Shown here: in pieces, positions 1 to 11,639 of the stretch
How positions within the stretch are numbered: the first letter of the stretch is position 1
Layout of the letters: each line of letters begins with the position of its first letter
Source of the DNA: Mangifera indica
Lineage: Eukaryota; Streptophyta; Magnoliopsida; Sapindales; Anacardiaceae
Assembly: GCF_011075055.1 (NCBI RefSeq)
Contig: NC_058148.1
Location: 13,571,969-13,635,968, forward strand
Direction: 5' to 3'
DNA length: 64,000 nucleotides
Position numbers and translations under genes: made by a program
Notes under the pieces: model-generated
Database searches by the model: none
What the model was told of the DNA's origin: nothing
Seen by the model: only the letters and a program-made list of their open reading frames with translations

Positions 1-2481
1 CTGTCGGCATAGACATTTTAACACTCCAATCAAACATTTCAAAGTAAAATGTTTGAAGTTATAATGAATATCACTTTAGATATTAATGATGATATGTCAC
101 TATATGATTATGTGTTATTTTATCATAAATTCAAAATCAATCAATTATATAGTGTTATATAATCTTCAGTATTTGAATTAATACTCATTATTAGTATATA
201 TAGTTTAATTAAAATATTTAACCTCCAACACAAAACACTTCTAAATAGAAGGCTTCCAGTAGGAGAGGATAAATTTATGTAAGAATCCCAATGGGAAAAA
301 GGAAAAACAATATAAGGTTTAATATGAAAAAAATTATGGCAAGAAGGGTTAGGAGGAAGAATATTGCATGAAATGGAATGCTTTTACTTTTGGAAATGAT
401 AATATTTTTTCATTTTTGTCTTCTTTTCCCTTAATTTGAGTTCTTATTATAGGAGACCTAATTAAAGGGGAAATAAGTATTATAAAAATACTAGACAAAA
501 TCGTGGTAAGAAATTGGATCTAAAAAGTTTTATTGTTTTGATAACTAAGAACCTTGTTTATATTTGTTAGATGGGTAAACTCATGATGTAGTAATCGAAT
601 TCACAATTATTATACTAGATAAGTTAATATTTCACAAACGTGATAAAGATTCAAACTTAGACCTTCATTTTAAAAGTTTTAATACTCTATTAGTTTTGTT
701 AATAGTTGGAATCAGAAAATCGAGTATTTATTCGTATCTTTTTAAAAGTTTATCACTTTTAAAGAGAAATGTTTATTTTCACATAACACATATATGACCC
801 ATGGTTTTCATTTATCAACTCAATAGTTTTATAATCAATTTCAGCCAAGAATGGTGATGATCTGAAAACCAAAAAGGTAAATGGCACTTAGGGTTTATAG
901 TGATTCGACAAAATTGCCTACATCCACTTTGGGATAGTTGACAAATTTCGTTAGCTCAGAGAAACTTTTACAATGAGATTAATTGCATAAAAGGAAAGCA
1001 TAAAAATTCAGAGAATTACCAGGAACCCCTAACTTTTCATAAAAGGAAAATAGAATGGAATTGTCACAAGTTGTGGCAGATCTAAAGAGGCTAAAGAAGG
1101 TCAATTAACCCAAGTAGGAAAAATTAATAACTTAATACCCTTCTAGTTTGAAAATTTATTGTTTCTTAATTAGCATTCTCATATTTTTACTATTAATCAA
1201 TTTTAACCTTATATTATATCTCTAAGTCCATCATTGGTCATAAGTACCCGATAATCACAATTTTAAAGACCATTTCATTCATCATCGTGGAGACTGCAAT
1301 TGCATTTAATGGAAGATTGTTTCACAAGAAAAGAGAGAGAGAGAGAGACAGAGGAATTTTAATGATAGAATCAAATAATGGTAGTGGGTTCTAGGATGAG
1401 CATACGTGGCATGCAGAAAAGCATGAATGGAATGAGGAATGTGGGGTGGGGGCATTAACAAATTATAAAGTGGAGACGTTTATGATTATATAAATGAAAA
1501 CTGACAAAAGGAATTAAAAGATCAACTCAGATAAACCAAAAGCCTTTTTGAGTCAACTGCAGAAGATAAACATGCACAGACACAATAATGCATGCAACAG
1601 CTAGCAAGTCTGTTTCACTCAGCCTGAATCTGAAAATCTGTGTGGGAACACCGTCCCTAGTAGAAAATGATGCTGAATGGATTGTTATGTTCAGTGGCTT
1701 ATCAATGGGTTGAGCATTTTCAATATGTAGAGCTTTCATTCAGTTCCATTGATGTAGCTATCATTATCCAACCAAGAATTTTGCCTGTTTGCCCATAACC
1801 AACCCAAAACAGATAATAGTGGACAATGAATAAATGAGCACTTCAATGAACTTTGATCTTTTATTTTGAGGAAAAATAAGTGCAAAAACAAAACATGTGT
1901 ATATTTGGAATTATAATGGACTTCTTTGGTAGTTTCAGTTGAGGAAAAATTATAATTAAATATATATAATTGAATACATTACCAATGGAGAATGGCTAGG
2001 AAGGCAAGAACCAACTTCCTTTCTTAGGATTGAACTATGACCAACTTGAAAGGTTAGATCATCCTACAATCGAAAGGCAATGGCCAAAGTAATTCATAAA
2101 TTTAAGCGCGAATTCTATTGATAATTTGCATTCAACAAAATGTCTTTCAACATCTCGGTATGTAACAATAATTTCTACCATTTCACCCACTATGGTAACA
2201 ATATCTATTTGGAGAGAAAAAGGTTGTTTCTTTTGTCTACTGAAATTTCATCAATTGGATTACAAATACAAATAAACTCAAAATTATTAAGTAAACAAAT
2301 ATTAAGCAGAGGGAAGAAACAACTCCAATTTAACTAAAAACTTAAAACAGGAACCTCACTGGATGACAGGCCAAATCAGGAATGAGACCGCTGATAATAT
2401 AGTATTAAAAGAAGTCACAACTCAGTAGTTCCCAAGTATAGAGAGCCGTTAAGCTAATGATACCATGCGAAAAAATATTTC
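1..2481. other. intergenic region, no gene seen
   Basis: AT-rich DNA without a convincing coding region. A GA microsatellite lies near 1329-1348. Positions about 530-700 resemble the tail of the repeat block at 34280-34920: both contain a 'ttgttagat...taaactcatgat' segment followed by 'aagttaatatttca' and 'aaagattcaaact'. The last few hundred bases are probably the 3' UTR and downstream flank of the minus-strand L21 gene. Short open frames here have no recognisable family or splice context. Confidence 0.6.
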
Positions 2482-5147
2482 CTACTCAGCAACTGCTACC
2501 TTTTCTTTTTCTGGTTTCTCAATTCCTTGAATATCAATTATTCTCAACTTAGTAAGCTCCTGAATGAAGATGATTTGATGTGTTAAGGACAAAAAAAAGA
2601 ATCAAACACCATTAACTTGCAGACGGAAACAGAAAATAGTTTACAGACCTGGCGATGTCCTTTAGTACGACGGTAATTCTTCCGTCTCTTTTTCTTAAAA
2701 ATAATAACTTTTGCATCTAATGCCTGAAAAAAAAATTGCAAAGATACAAAGTGGCTCATTTCAAATGCAAAACAAAACTAATACATAAGTTAATCCATAT
2801 TTTCCAGCAAATTCTCCCTTCAACTCCTACTTTCTGAACTCCCAACAGATTCTACAAACAATTTCATGTCAAAGCTAAATCATAATAATCCAATGAATTA
2901 CAGGAAGAGATGACAGCCATTAACTGGGACTATATTCAATAGCTCTGAGGTGAATTATATGAAAATCCTGAAGGTGGATATTTTTGCTTTTATTACAGTT
3001 TCTTCACTACTGTAAACTTGGGTTGTTTATTACAAACAATTAGCTAAAAGAAGTGGTTAGATTTTGTACAACATGAAATTAAAGAACTTGGTATATGAAC
3101 ATTGTTTATGAAAGATAAGCCCCATATATCTTTGAAGCTTCACATATTAATTCAATTTGTTATCATACTTCTTACGATTTGCTATGGCTAAAGTTATGGG
3201 CACTAAATATTTAAGTCTCCATCTACCCTGCTCAATGATTTACATAGATCTTGGGAAGATACAGAGATAAATAAAACTATCACAGCTTGACAACAGTGTA
3301 AACTTTTTTCCCTTAAACAATGCCATCAAAACATAAGTGAAGACAAAGAGAGATATAGATTTAGTATCACTTACATGCTCCTCAACAATTGCATGAACTG
3401 TTGCATCTGGTACTATGGGCCTACCTATGATAGTTTGATTTTGTGAACCCAACAAGAGAACCTTGTTCAAAATCAACTGCAACACAAAAAGTCATGAAAC
3501 AGAAATTTCTATCAATTAAATCAATATTCAGGAAAGAACACATAACATGTTTAAATTTTATTGGGCATATATGCTAAACTCATCAGCGAACAACAGATTA
3601 TCACAGCTGGATATAATCTCACGTTATTGCCACTGCAAATTAGCATCTACTAGGTAATGCACCAAACAGAGCCATAAGGCTTTGCATCCAGCTGATACCA
3701 TCCACGTTTCAACATAAGGATCAATTTAGGTCCAAACAAATTGATAGATCATATCTTTGATAATACAGTACACCAAGCCTACTGCATTTTCAGTAACTGG
3801 AGCTATTCATGAACCATTAATAGTACATTCATTTAACAGAAAATTCTCTTCAATTTGGGACCTGCACATCTGCTGTAAAGTACTCTACAAACATATAATC
3901 AAAACCTATTTTACAGGTAGAATTGCCTTCATTCTCTACTGTCTACCTCTTGGCATATTTAGAACAAAAATGGGCCTCTTTAAAATCTCTTGGCTATGAA
4001 ATCCTCTATATACAGAAAGCAAAATAATTTTATCTGCACAAGTGATGAACCACAAGAAGAAAGCACAAAATAACAAAAGATATAAGCACAAATCAGAAGC
4101 AAACCAAGGGGAAAAATCTAGCAAACAAGTCGGTCCCTAAATTCCATATCAAATGATCCTTTGAAATTGGGTTTTGAGTTGATTGATAAAAAAATCCATT
4201 AAAACTGAAGGCCACATTGCAGTACAACAAAACTGAAACAAGAAAAGCAGCAATCAAGTAAACTCTACATCAGAAGCTAAGAGCAATTACAAAAAACGCA
4301 AAAGCTAATTCTACATTTTACAATGTCAAAAGACTCATGGCATTCTAATCATCTATTAGATTAAACCATTGAAATATTTCCTCTATAAATAGAATCAACA
4401 AAACACCAACACAACACACTAATTAATATCCATATGCAAATTGAAATATCAAACAAATTACAAACCAATAATTGAAGTTCAAAAAAGTGAATATAACAGT
4501 ATTTTCGCATTGTACAGTAATAAGCATATACAAAAGCACCGACCTTGTCATTCACTTCACAGAACTTTAATCTCTCAGTAAATATCGAATCCCCATTGCT
4601 CACCTTAAACTGGTGCGACCCAATCTACCAAAAACAACAAAAAGAATTACATATTTAAAAGTATATATATTGTACCATACATATATACACATCGACTCGA
4701 CCAAACATCACAAAATAGCACCTGAACAATAGCAAAAACTGGTTCGTAAGGTTTAAAAACCCGTTCCAATTTCTGAAGTGGTCCCACCAATTTGTACCCG
4801 ATCTCAGCGGCCTCAGCTTCTTTCTCCTCTACAGTGTACTGCCGCTGCAACTGAGGGACAGTATCGTCATCTTCCTCTTCACCCGAACTCGCTTCGGTTT
4901 CGTAGTCTTCGTCTTCGTCGTCGTCGTCGTCGTCGTCATCACCATTTTTGTTAGAGCAAAAATGGCGAGAGTAGGACCAGGGGGTGCTCCAAGAGGTGCC
5001 AAACTTTGAAGAAATGTCGGACTGGTGCTGGGTTCGAGTTATGATTTTAAAGGATATGAGGTTAGAGAGGGAAGGCTGAGGAGTTTTAAGAGAGAAAATA
5101 GCTGCAGCTTGGCGGCTTAGTGCATGCAAGCACCGTCGGTGAGCCAT
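2482..5147 (-). CDS. RPL21M: mitochondrial large-subunit ribosomal protein L21 (bL21m, NFD1-like)
   Basis: Structural protein of the mitochondrial large ribosomal subunit, expected in the matrix. Five coding exons, read on the minus strand: 5147-4722, 4624-4544, 3476-3375, 2723-2649 and 2559-2482. All junctions are GT/AG and phase 0, giving 253 aa. Residues 1-65 are rich in Arg, Ser and hydrophobics with almost no acid, as in a mitochondrial presequence. Residues 70-96 are an acidic linker including eight consecutive Asp. The bL21 fold follows: 'FAIVQIGSHQFKVSNGDSI' spans exons 1-2, the 'LNKVLLLGS' strand is in exon 3, and the basic rRNA-binding segment 'KKKRRKNYRRTKGHRQ' is in exon 4. The acidic linker separates this from the shorter chloroplast and bacterial proteins. 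The family's Arabidopsis member is NFD1 (nuclear fusion defective 1); one-to-one orthology is inferred. The start is the first ATG of the frame, just before the presequence. Confidence 0.92.
4905..4940 (-). repeat. GAC/GAT trinucleotide run coding poly-Asp
   Basis: A near-perfect cgt/cgtc trinucleotide run on the plus strand encodes the Asp/Glu stretch at about residues 70-83 of the L21 protein. It lies in the linker between the presequence and the ribosomal fold, so its length is probably free to vary. Confidence 0.8.
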
Positions 5148-5302
5148 GGATCGGTGGCGCTCACGGCGCTTGCGTCAGTAGGGTTTAAAGTAAAAGATAC
5201 CAGGGGGTTTTGATCTTCCTGTTATAGTTTACCCGTGTTTTTTCGGCCCGATATGGAAGATGCTATCCAGATTAACAAGACGTCGGGCTGGCCCGGGACT
5301 TT

Positions 5303-5308
5303 TGGGCC
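5303..5308 (-). promoter_or_regulatory. site II element (TGGGCC) upstream of L21m
   Basis: A TGGGCC/GGCCCA core sits about 155 bp upstream of the L21 start codon, among further GGCCC-rich sequence (5244-5310). Site II elements bound by TCP factors are common upstream of plant genes for ribosomal and mitochondrial proteins. The match is seen; its function is inferred. Confidence 0.5.
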
Positions 5309-5310
5309 CG

Positions 5311-8156
5311 ATAGTGTAAATTATGTATGTAATTTTGAGGATATTTAAACCTTAATTTATTATTTGATTTTTTTAATAATTTCAAATACATTAATTATTA
5401 AAAATTCAATTTTCCTTATATAATAATTTGAAATTTGAAATTTACCTTAAATTATATTAATTTTCCCATTCTTAATTTCTCATAGTTACATAAAAGACAT
5501 TCAACTCCAATTATTTATTAAATATTTTATTCACCCTGGCATTCAGTTACCTTTATTCAATAATAAACTTATGTCAATTAACCATAAATACTAATTTATT
5601 TTTCAAGGTAATAAATTAGTATGATTTTAAATTAAAAATAATGTCTAATCACTATATATAATATCAAAAAAAATTATTATTAATTTTCATAATTTTACTT
5701 ATTTATTTGTTCAATATTATAATTGTACAAATATTAACTTTATATTATCATTTCTTCAATTTTATAGTATATCTATTAAACTTAGGCCTAGTAGGATAAA
5801 CGGGTGGCTAAAATCTATCTATCTAACTGTAGTAATTACCTTGAAATACTATCATAAACATAGAGTTGAAAATGAAGAAATGAAAACATATTAGCGAATG
5901 AAAAATAGAGTTGCGTTTTATGTATTTAATTTTGAGTATCTAATTAAATATTTAAAATCGAATACAAATAATTTTTCATAGTTTAATTGTAAGAAGTGTC
6001 AGAAGAATAAACCCCCCCTCCCCCCAATTGTATATTATAGCCTTTACCAACGTATCTATAAGATACCCCCAAAAGATAGTTTGAATAATAAAATAAAAGA
6101 GCTAATGTATAAAAAAATATAGATTTAAGTCTCTTTTGATGATATATCAAGATTAAATTCTTGACTTGTCTGACTCAAAAATTCTGAGATCAGTGACTAA
6201 ACTCCAAGTTTATTTTATTTGATATAATTGATTTGGTCTTATAAAAGTAGTGATCTAGCTTAGGTGGGGCATCTTGATACCAGAGAGGAAAAAAATTTAA
6301 AAAAAAAAGGACACATCCATAAGGTCTCACATGCAGCATTTAATTTTGGGTATCCCCCATCCCTGTCATCATGGTGATTATGAACCAGCGTGTCTCCAAT
6401 AATGCGGGGACCCTAAGGCATTTTATAGATTTTCAATTGAGATTGAGGAGAAAAATGTAGTTCAAAACCTCAAAACTAGATGTGGCGCTACAATCTAAAC
6501 TCAATCACCACTGCTAGCTTCAGAAACAGGGGTATTGCAGAGTTTCATATATGCCTAGCTAATAATTCTATACAAATATAAACTGTATTTTAACAAGAAT
6601 CATTTAAAGGAGAATCAAGTTTGCATAATTGTTCTTATAAGAGAAAACTGCAACATTAATTAATATGTATATTTCATAGAGCAGTAAATCATGTCATTAA
6701 ACAAACTGCAAAAGGACAATAATTATAGAGAACTCATAAATTTATCCAAGCAGAGAGCATTTCAAGATAGCATATGATGATTTCTACAGCTCAAAGTATC
6801 AGGAATCCACCACCTGATCAGAAATACAGGAGTAGTTTTATTTGTTGCACAGAATCGTGAGATAGATGAATGACCTGAGTCAGAGACTCTGGCTCCAGAC
6901 GAATTCTACAGCTTGAGCTCAGCACCACCTCCAGATTACACCTTCTCAATCCAATCTAGGGATGTATATTTGTGATTTCCACCAGGGGTAGATTCAAGTT
7001 CCACCGGCTTGGACTTGAATCCATGTTTGGCTCAAACAAACCGAAGTCAAACTAAAACTCCAACCCGACAATTTGCTTGAATTCAAGGACTCATCGACAT
7101 CATCACATTAGAGCTCTTCTTCTTTTTCTCCAATGATTTTTTTCTTCGCTTGTGGCAATCTTTCTTTTTTGCCACCAATTTTTCTGCTTCTTCCACCATT
7201 CAAGTTGACTAAAGCTCGAATTTGAATTGATCATTTTGAATTCAAGTCAAACTCAAACTGACCTTTGTTTAGACTCATCTTAGATTGAATTCACCCATAA
7301 TTTCCACATTAACAAGCTCTTCAATGAAAAATCTATTCTTCAATAAGGGCCTCCAATATACAGCTCCATCCTTAATCAATTTTTGCTACTGTTTTTTTAA
7401 TCAAACAAAGACGTTCTTCGTCACTGTTTGGCTTTGCTTTCCCCCTGCTTTGTACAATTTATGTATTATATGCTGACTTCATTATCAAGACCTTTTAAGC
7501 ACCAGAAAGCCCTGACTCACAACATAACAAAAACAACAGAAAATGCTTCACATCACACTACGTATAACCAAAATCAAGTAATATCTACTACCAAGATAAC
7601 CACAGCTTGCACAAAATTTCTATATCCCCAACCTTCAATTTCAAACACAGTTCTAGCTCTATAATATTTCCCTACAAAATTGTTTATCATCAAATAAAAA
7701 AAGAGAATATCACAACACATAAAAACATTAAAATGTTTCTCCAGACATTCGAATTCAATAAACAATGGCTGATAACATCATTGTCATCACCTCCAATTGG
7801 TTCTCTACAAACTCCATATCCAAAGTCACAATCAGAGAATGGAAACAAATATATTATAAGCTTCATAATTCAGTCAACAGTAAAATAACCATTGCATTCA
7901 AAACCAAATATTTACTCATCCACACAAATCAAAATCACACATCACCAAAAACATAAAATGATGAGTCATAATAGAACAAGAATGTGTAGTAACACATCAG
8001 TTCTTCATCATTGATTCCAATTTCCATTCTTTTTTAGATTAATAACTACATAGCATTAACATTTTCCCAAAATCTACACTATTTGACATAACGACCTACA
8101 AATGAAAAATTAAATTTCAACAACGCCAGTCATTAGAAGATAAGCAAGATTAAACA
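5311..8156. other. intergenic region, no gene seen
   Basis: AT-rich DNA between two minus-strand genes. About 6990-7290 carries Leu/Ser-like 'aattcaagtcaaactcaaact' sequence facing inverted 'ttcaagt...gacttgaat' sequence. It looks like a decayed copy of the ctcgag-type inverted-repeat family at 29840 and 36650. Overlapping open frames at 7428-7956 have low-complexity Thr/Asn/Lys composition and no family signature. The segment nearest 8156 is probably the 3' UTR of the next gene. Confidence 0.5.
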
Positions 8157-8612
8157 TTAATCGTACTTTTCTCTCCAAGAATACACAAGAAAAAACACCC
8201 ACGAGAGACCCAAAATAACATCGCCAACCGTCTTCCTCAGCCAATCCCAAGCTAAATATTCAACCCTTCTCTCAAAATAAACCCTCCACAACGCCATAAA
8301 TATATGCAAAACGGTACACCCTTTAGCGAAAAACGACTGAAATCCCTTATCCCGAACGAAAGAAACCATAAACAGTAAAAACCCGATTGCGAACAAGAGC
8401 AAACCCGAGAACGAATCGGAGGTCTGGATTAAAAGCTGGTCGTGCGGGTTGGAACCCAGTAGCTTTGTCGCAGTTTCCACTCCGTGGGTGAATGTGTAGA
8501 TTTCCTTCATATGGAAAATCATCAGGGCCCCGCTTGTTAAGGCGATCAGAGAGTGGAGAAGACAGATCACCGCGAACGCAGCTGAAGATGATGATGCTGA
8601 CGAAGGGGACAT
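8157..8612 (-). CDS. small four-helix membrane protein (DUF7865-type), function unknown
   Basis: Single-exon gene for 151 aa; the first ATG lies just before the hydrophobic run and the stop is TAA. Four likely membrane helices: residues 11-33, 67-86, 92-112 and 128-145. A short Ser-rich N-terminus precedes them and a charged tail (SWREKYD) ends the protein. The loop after helix 1 (MKEIYTFTHGVETATKLLG) and the 'LWRVYFERRVEYLAWDWLRKTVGD' region before helix 4 are the charged parts. I recall conserved plant proteins of this size and layout, annotated only as transmembrane or DUF7865 proteins. No catalytic motif is visible and I assign no function. Coding is supported by the regular hydrophobic pattern and uninterrupted frame in otherwise AT-rich, stop-rich DNA. 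The family name is the least certain part of this entry. Confidence 0.75.
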   Translation of the reverse strand: MSPSSASSSSAAFAVICLLHSLIALTSGALMIFHMKEIYTFTHGVETATKLLGSNPHDQLLIQTSDSFSGLLLFAIGFLLFMVSFVRDKGFQSFFAKGCTVLHIFMALWRVYFERRVEYLAWDWLRKTVGDVILGLSWVFFLVYSWREKYD

Positions 8613-8861
8613 TTTGTGGCTTGAATTTTGATCGGACGTTGATCAACGTTTCGGCGGCGTAGGCATGGCTGAATTGGTGCAGAAGTAAAAACGGAAATTG
8701 AAGAATTAAAACAAAATAAGATTAAAAGAACTGCGCGAAATCGAAGAACACTTCATTTATTATAATTTTCGTGAAGATTCAGAGAGTGAGAGATTAAAAA
8801 ATAATGGTGTGATGTCAGCTCAGATTTAATAAATAAAATAAAATAATAGATAAATAGGAAA

Positions 8862-9715
8862 AGGATAATATCCCACCGAAGTTTTGTTGAAATGTGAAAT
8901 ATATATTTATAGGTAACAAAAAACTTAAATACTCTTATAAATTTTAATCTATTAAAATATACTTACAAATTTTCTAAGCCAAAGGACTATTTCCCATTTA
9001 AAGGATATTGTTATCTCAATTTTTTTTGTTAATTTTAAAAATTTTATTTCCTCACCTATAAATATTTAAAATTAACGGAATCTTAATCCTTTAAAATTTT
9101 ATATCTTTTTTCTCTTTAAATCCTAAAAACTAATAATTTTTCCCTTTGATCAAGTTTTAAAAAATGACATTCTCCCCTTAAAGTTTAATTTTCAATCTTT
9201 GACATCAAATATAGCACCATCACCGATGGCGAAGCTTCTCTAACATATCACTATGCTCCAACAATCTCTCTCCCCTCCTCTGGAACGTTGATTGACACAA
9301 ATCTAAGTTGAAAAGACGAAGACATCTTCTTTTGGAAAGACGAAGACATCTTCTTTTAGAAAGACGATTGTCTTCCTAGAAAAAGATGAAGTCTTTGTCT
9401 TCATCTTTTCAAGTTGGATTTGCGGCGGTCAACTCTCCAAAGGAGGGGAGAGAGACAGTTGGAGCATAGTGATACGTCGGGGAAGTTTCGTCGCCAACGA
9501 TGGTATCAAATTTGACACCGAAGATTGAAAACTAAACCTTGGGGGGGATGCCACTTTTTAAAACTTGGTCTAGAGGAAAAAAGTTAGTTTTTAGGGTTTT
9601 AGGAGGAAAAGAGATTAAATTTTAATTTATTTTTAATATTACAGATAAAATAACGATTTTACTCTTGAAATCATTAATTTTAACCATTTATGGGTGGATA
9701 AATAAAATTTTTAAT
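8862..9715. repeat. fold-back (inverted-repeat) element, mosaic or truncated copy
   Basis: From about 8977 ('gccaaaggactatttccca') the sequence matches the left end of the element in the Raf intron (42433). The central arms are complementary: 'cactatgctccaac' near 9249 faces 'gttggagcatagtg' near 9458, and the 'atcaccgatggcgaag' and 'ttcgtcgccaacgatgg' segments also pair. Repeated GAAGAC/GTCTTC blocks lie between the arms. The right terminal repeat is missing after about 9715. The first 100 bp look like part of another copy. Non-coding. Confidence 0.75.
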
Positions 9716-10784
9716 ATTATAGATAAAATGATGGCGTCAAACAATGGACGACTATCATACAGAGAATAGATAATGTTCCATCGTCTAACAACCAGCCGTA
9801 TCGATGGTCGGTGACGAGAGGGAGTAGTGAAGAAAAAACTAAAAATTTGAGAGAAAAAGTTATTTTCAATATTCAAATATATGGGTTAAATGTTAATTTT
9901 TAACTCTTGAAAAAAAAAGATAAAATTATATATTTTTTAATATTATTATTAAATAATAATTTTATTTTAATAAAAAATTTAATAATAATATAAAAATAAA
10001 TAAATATTAAATTTTTTATCTTTAACTAATATATTTCTAAAATTGAATTAAAACTTGTTGTAAAATACTCCTTTACCCTAAATAAATATCTAGACCGGCC
10101 CAGGAATGGACAGGACATTGAAGAGGTTGTCATTACGTGGAAGATTCTCAGTAGATACCGACAGGAGACCTTACGCCTTGGCCAGCCTTAAGTTTTAAAA
10201 TTGCCTTCTTCTATTTTTTCAGGTTTAAAAAATTACTTTTTAAATAAAAATTCCACAGAATTTATTTTAAATTAAATATATTATTAACTTTGAGAATATT
10301 TTATTCATATTTACTATAAAAATTCCCAAGGGAATAGAGATAATAATAAAATACTTCACTAATTTGTAATAATTATGAAATCTCCCCTTTTTTTTAACTA
10401 ATTAGTAAGCCCCTACAGATATGCAAAATAGACCTTAAACCCTTTTATTTTTTAGGGGTGGCCTTGTTGTGTCATTTGATCGAATTGCCCAACTAAAAAA
10501 TATGATACTTATTATTATCAAAATGCAATATGAGATAATAATGTGGTGAAAAGTGTAAACAGTTAAATAGAAACAAACAAAATTTGTTTAGATTAGTGTG
10601 AATCGAAGAAAAAAGTGAAAGGTGTGCATGGAAAAGGACCAAACAATTCTTTCAGAAAGTCACGCTCTGGGGACGAAAGAGATGAGAGGATAAGATTTTG
10701 GTTGGTGTCACGTAAATATAAATTTAATTATAATTTTGGCTGCTTCTGGCTTCCAGTCATTGTTGCGGCACTTTGCCTCTGATC

Positions 10785-10955
10785 ACCAATATTAAAATAA
10801 TAAAATTATACATATAAATTTTTTTATAAAATTTTATATATAAATAATAATATCTTATTTTATAGTTAAATATTATTTTATTTTTAATTTTTAATTATCA
10901 AATTATATAATAATATATCATTATTTATATTAAAAATTATACATATAATCTTACT
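10785..10955. repeat. AT-rich MITE copy (short inverted repeat)
   Basis: Left end 'aataaaattatacatataa' is complementary to right end 'ttatacatataatcttactc'. It has the same layout as the copies at 45113 and 55253: a terminal 'actatatgta'-like motif and a central 'tttttaatttaaaat...aatca' core. Edges approximate. Confidence 0.6.
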
Positions 10956-11639
10956 CATTAAAAAAATGGTTTCATAACTTGGGCTTTTGACAAAACTTGT
11001 CACCTTTCATGGTAAATTCTTAATTGCCAAGATTTAATATTGAGTTAAATCTTTTCCACTTAATCTGTTAAATTAAATGCGAAGGGGGAAATTATCATAT
11101 TGACACCTGAGGGGGATACATGTATATCGTGATATCTTAAGGGGGAAATTCTCGTAACTCATTTCTTCTTTTAAACAGACTTGTTTTCTCAAAAGATTTC
11201 ATAAGAGGACAACCAGAAGGATCTATTGCATCTCTAATACGTGGCTGTTCTGAAAACCCAAAGCTTTCAAAATGCTAGTAGTTGAAGCAATGCAGAAGCA
11301 GGAGAAGGAGGAGAATGTTCAGCAAAAGTCCTTTGGATTTTATTACTTCTCAGTAAAGAAGAGAAAAGCCGTCACTGTAACAATTTAACAAATGAGTTTC
11401 AATACGATGCAGCTGTTTGAATGCAAAGGGTTACCAGATGAATGCAATATGATGGCAACCCAAAATTATAATAATATATATACACAAAAATAAATGAATA
11501 TAAATACCCAACTCCATAAAGTATTCAGACAAAATTGAGGAAATAAAGCTACAATACTCATCTCGCATTGATCTTCCAGACTGGTAATGGGTTTTCCAGC
11601 AGGTAAGAAAAAGAATGGTGTTTTGGGTAGAACAAAATT

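Larger units (their letters stand above)
8613..11639. other. intergenic region with inverted-repeat elements
   Basis: Holds the 5' flank of the small membrane-protein gene, the fold-back element copy at about 8862-9715, an AT-rich MITE copy at 10785-10955, and further AT-rich sequence. No coding region is supported. The part nearest 11639 is probably the 3' UTR of the DUF616 gene. Confidence 0.55.
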
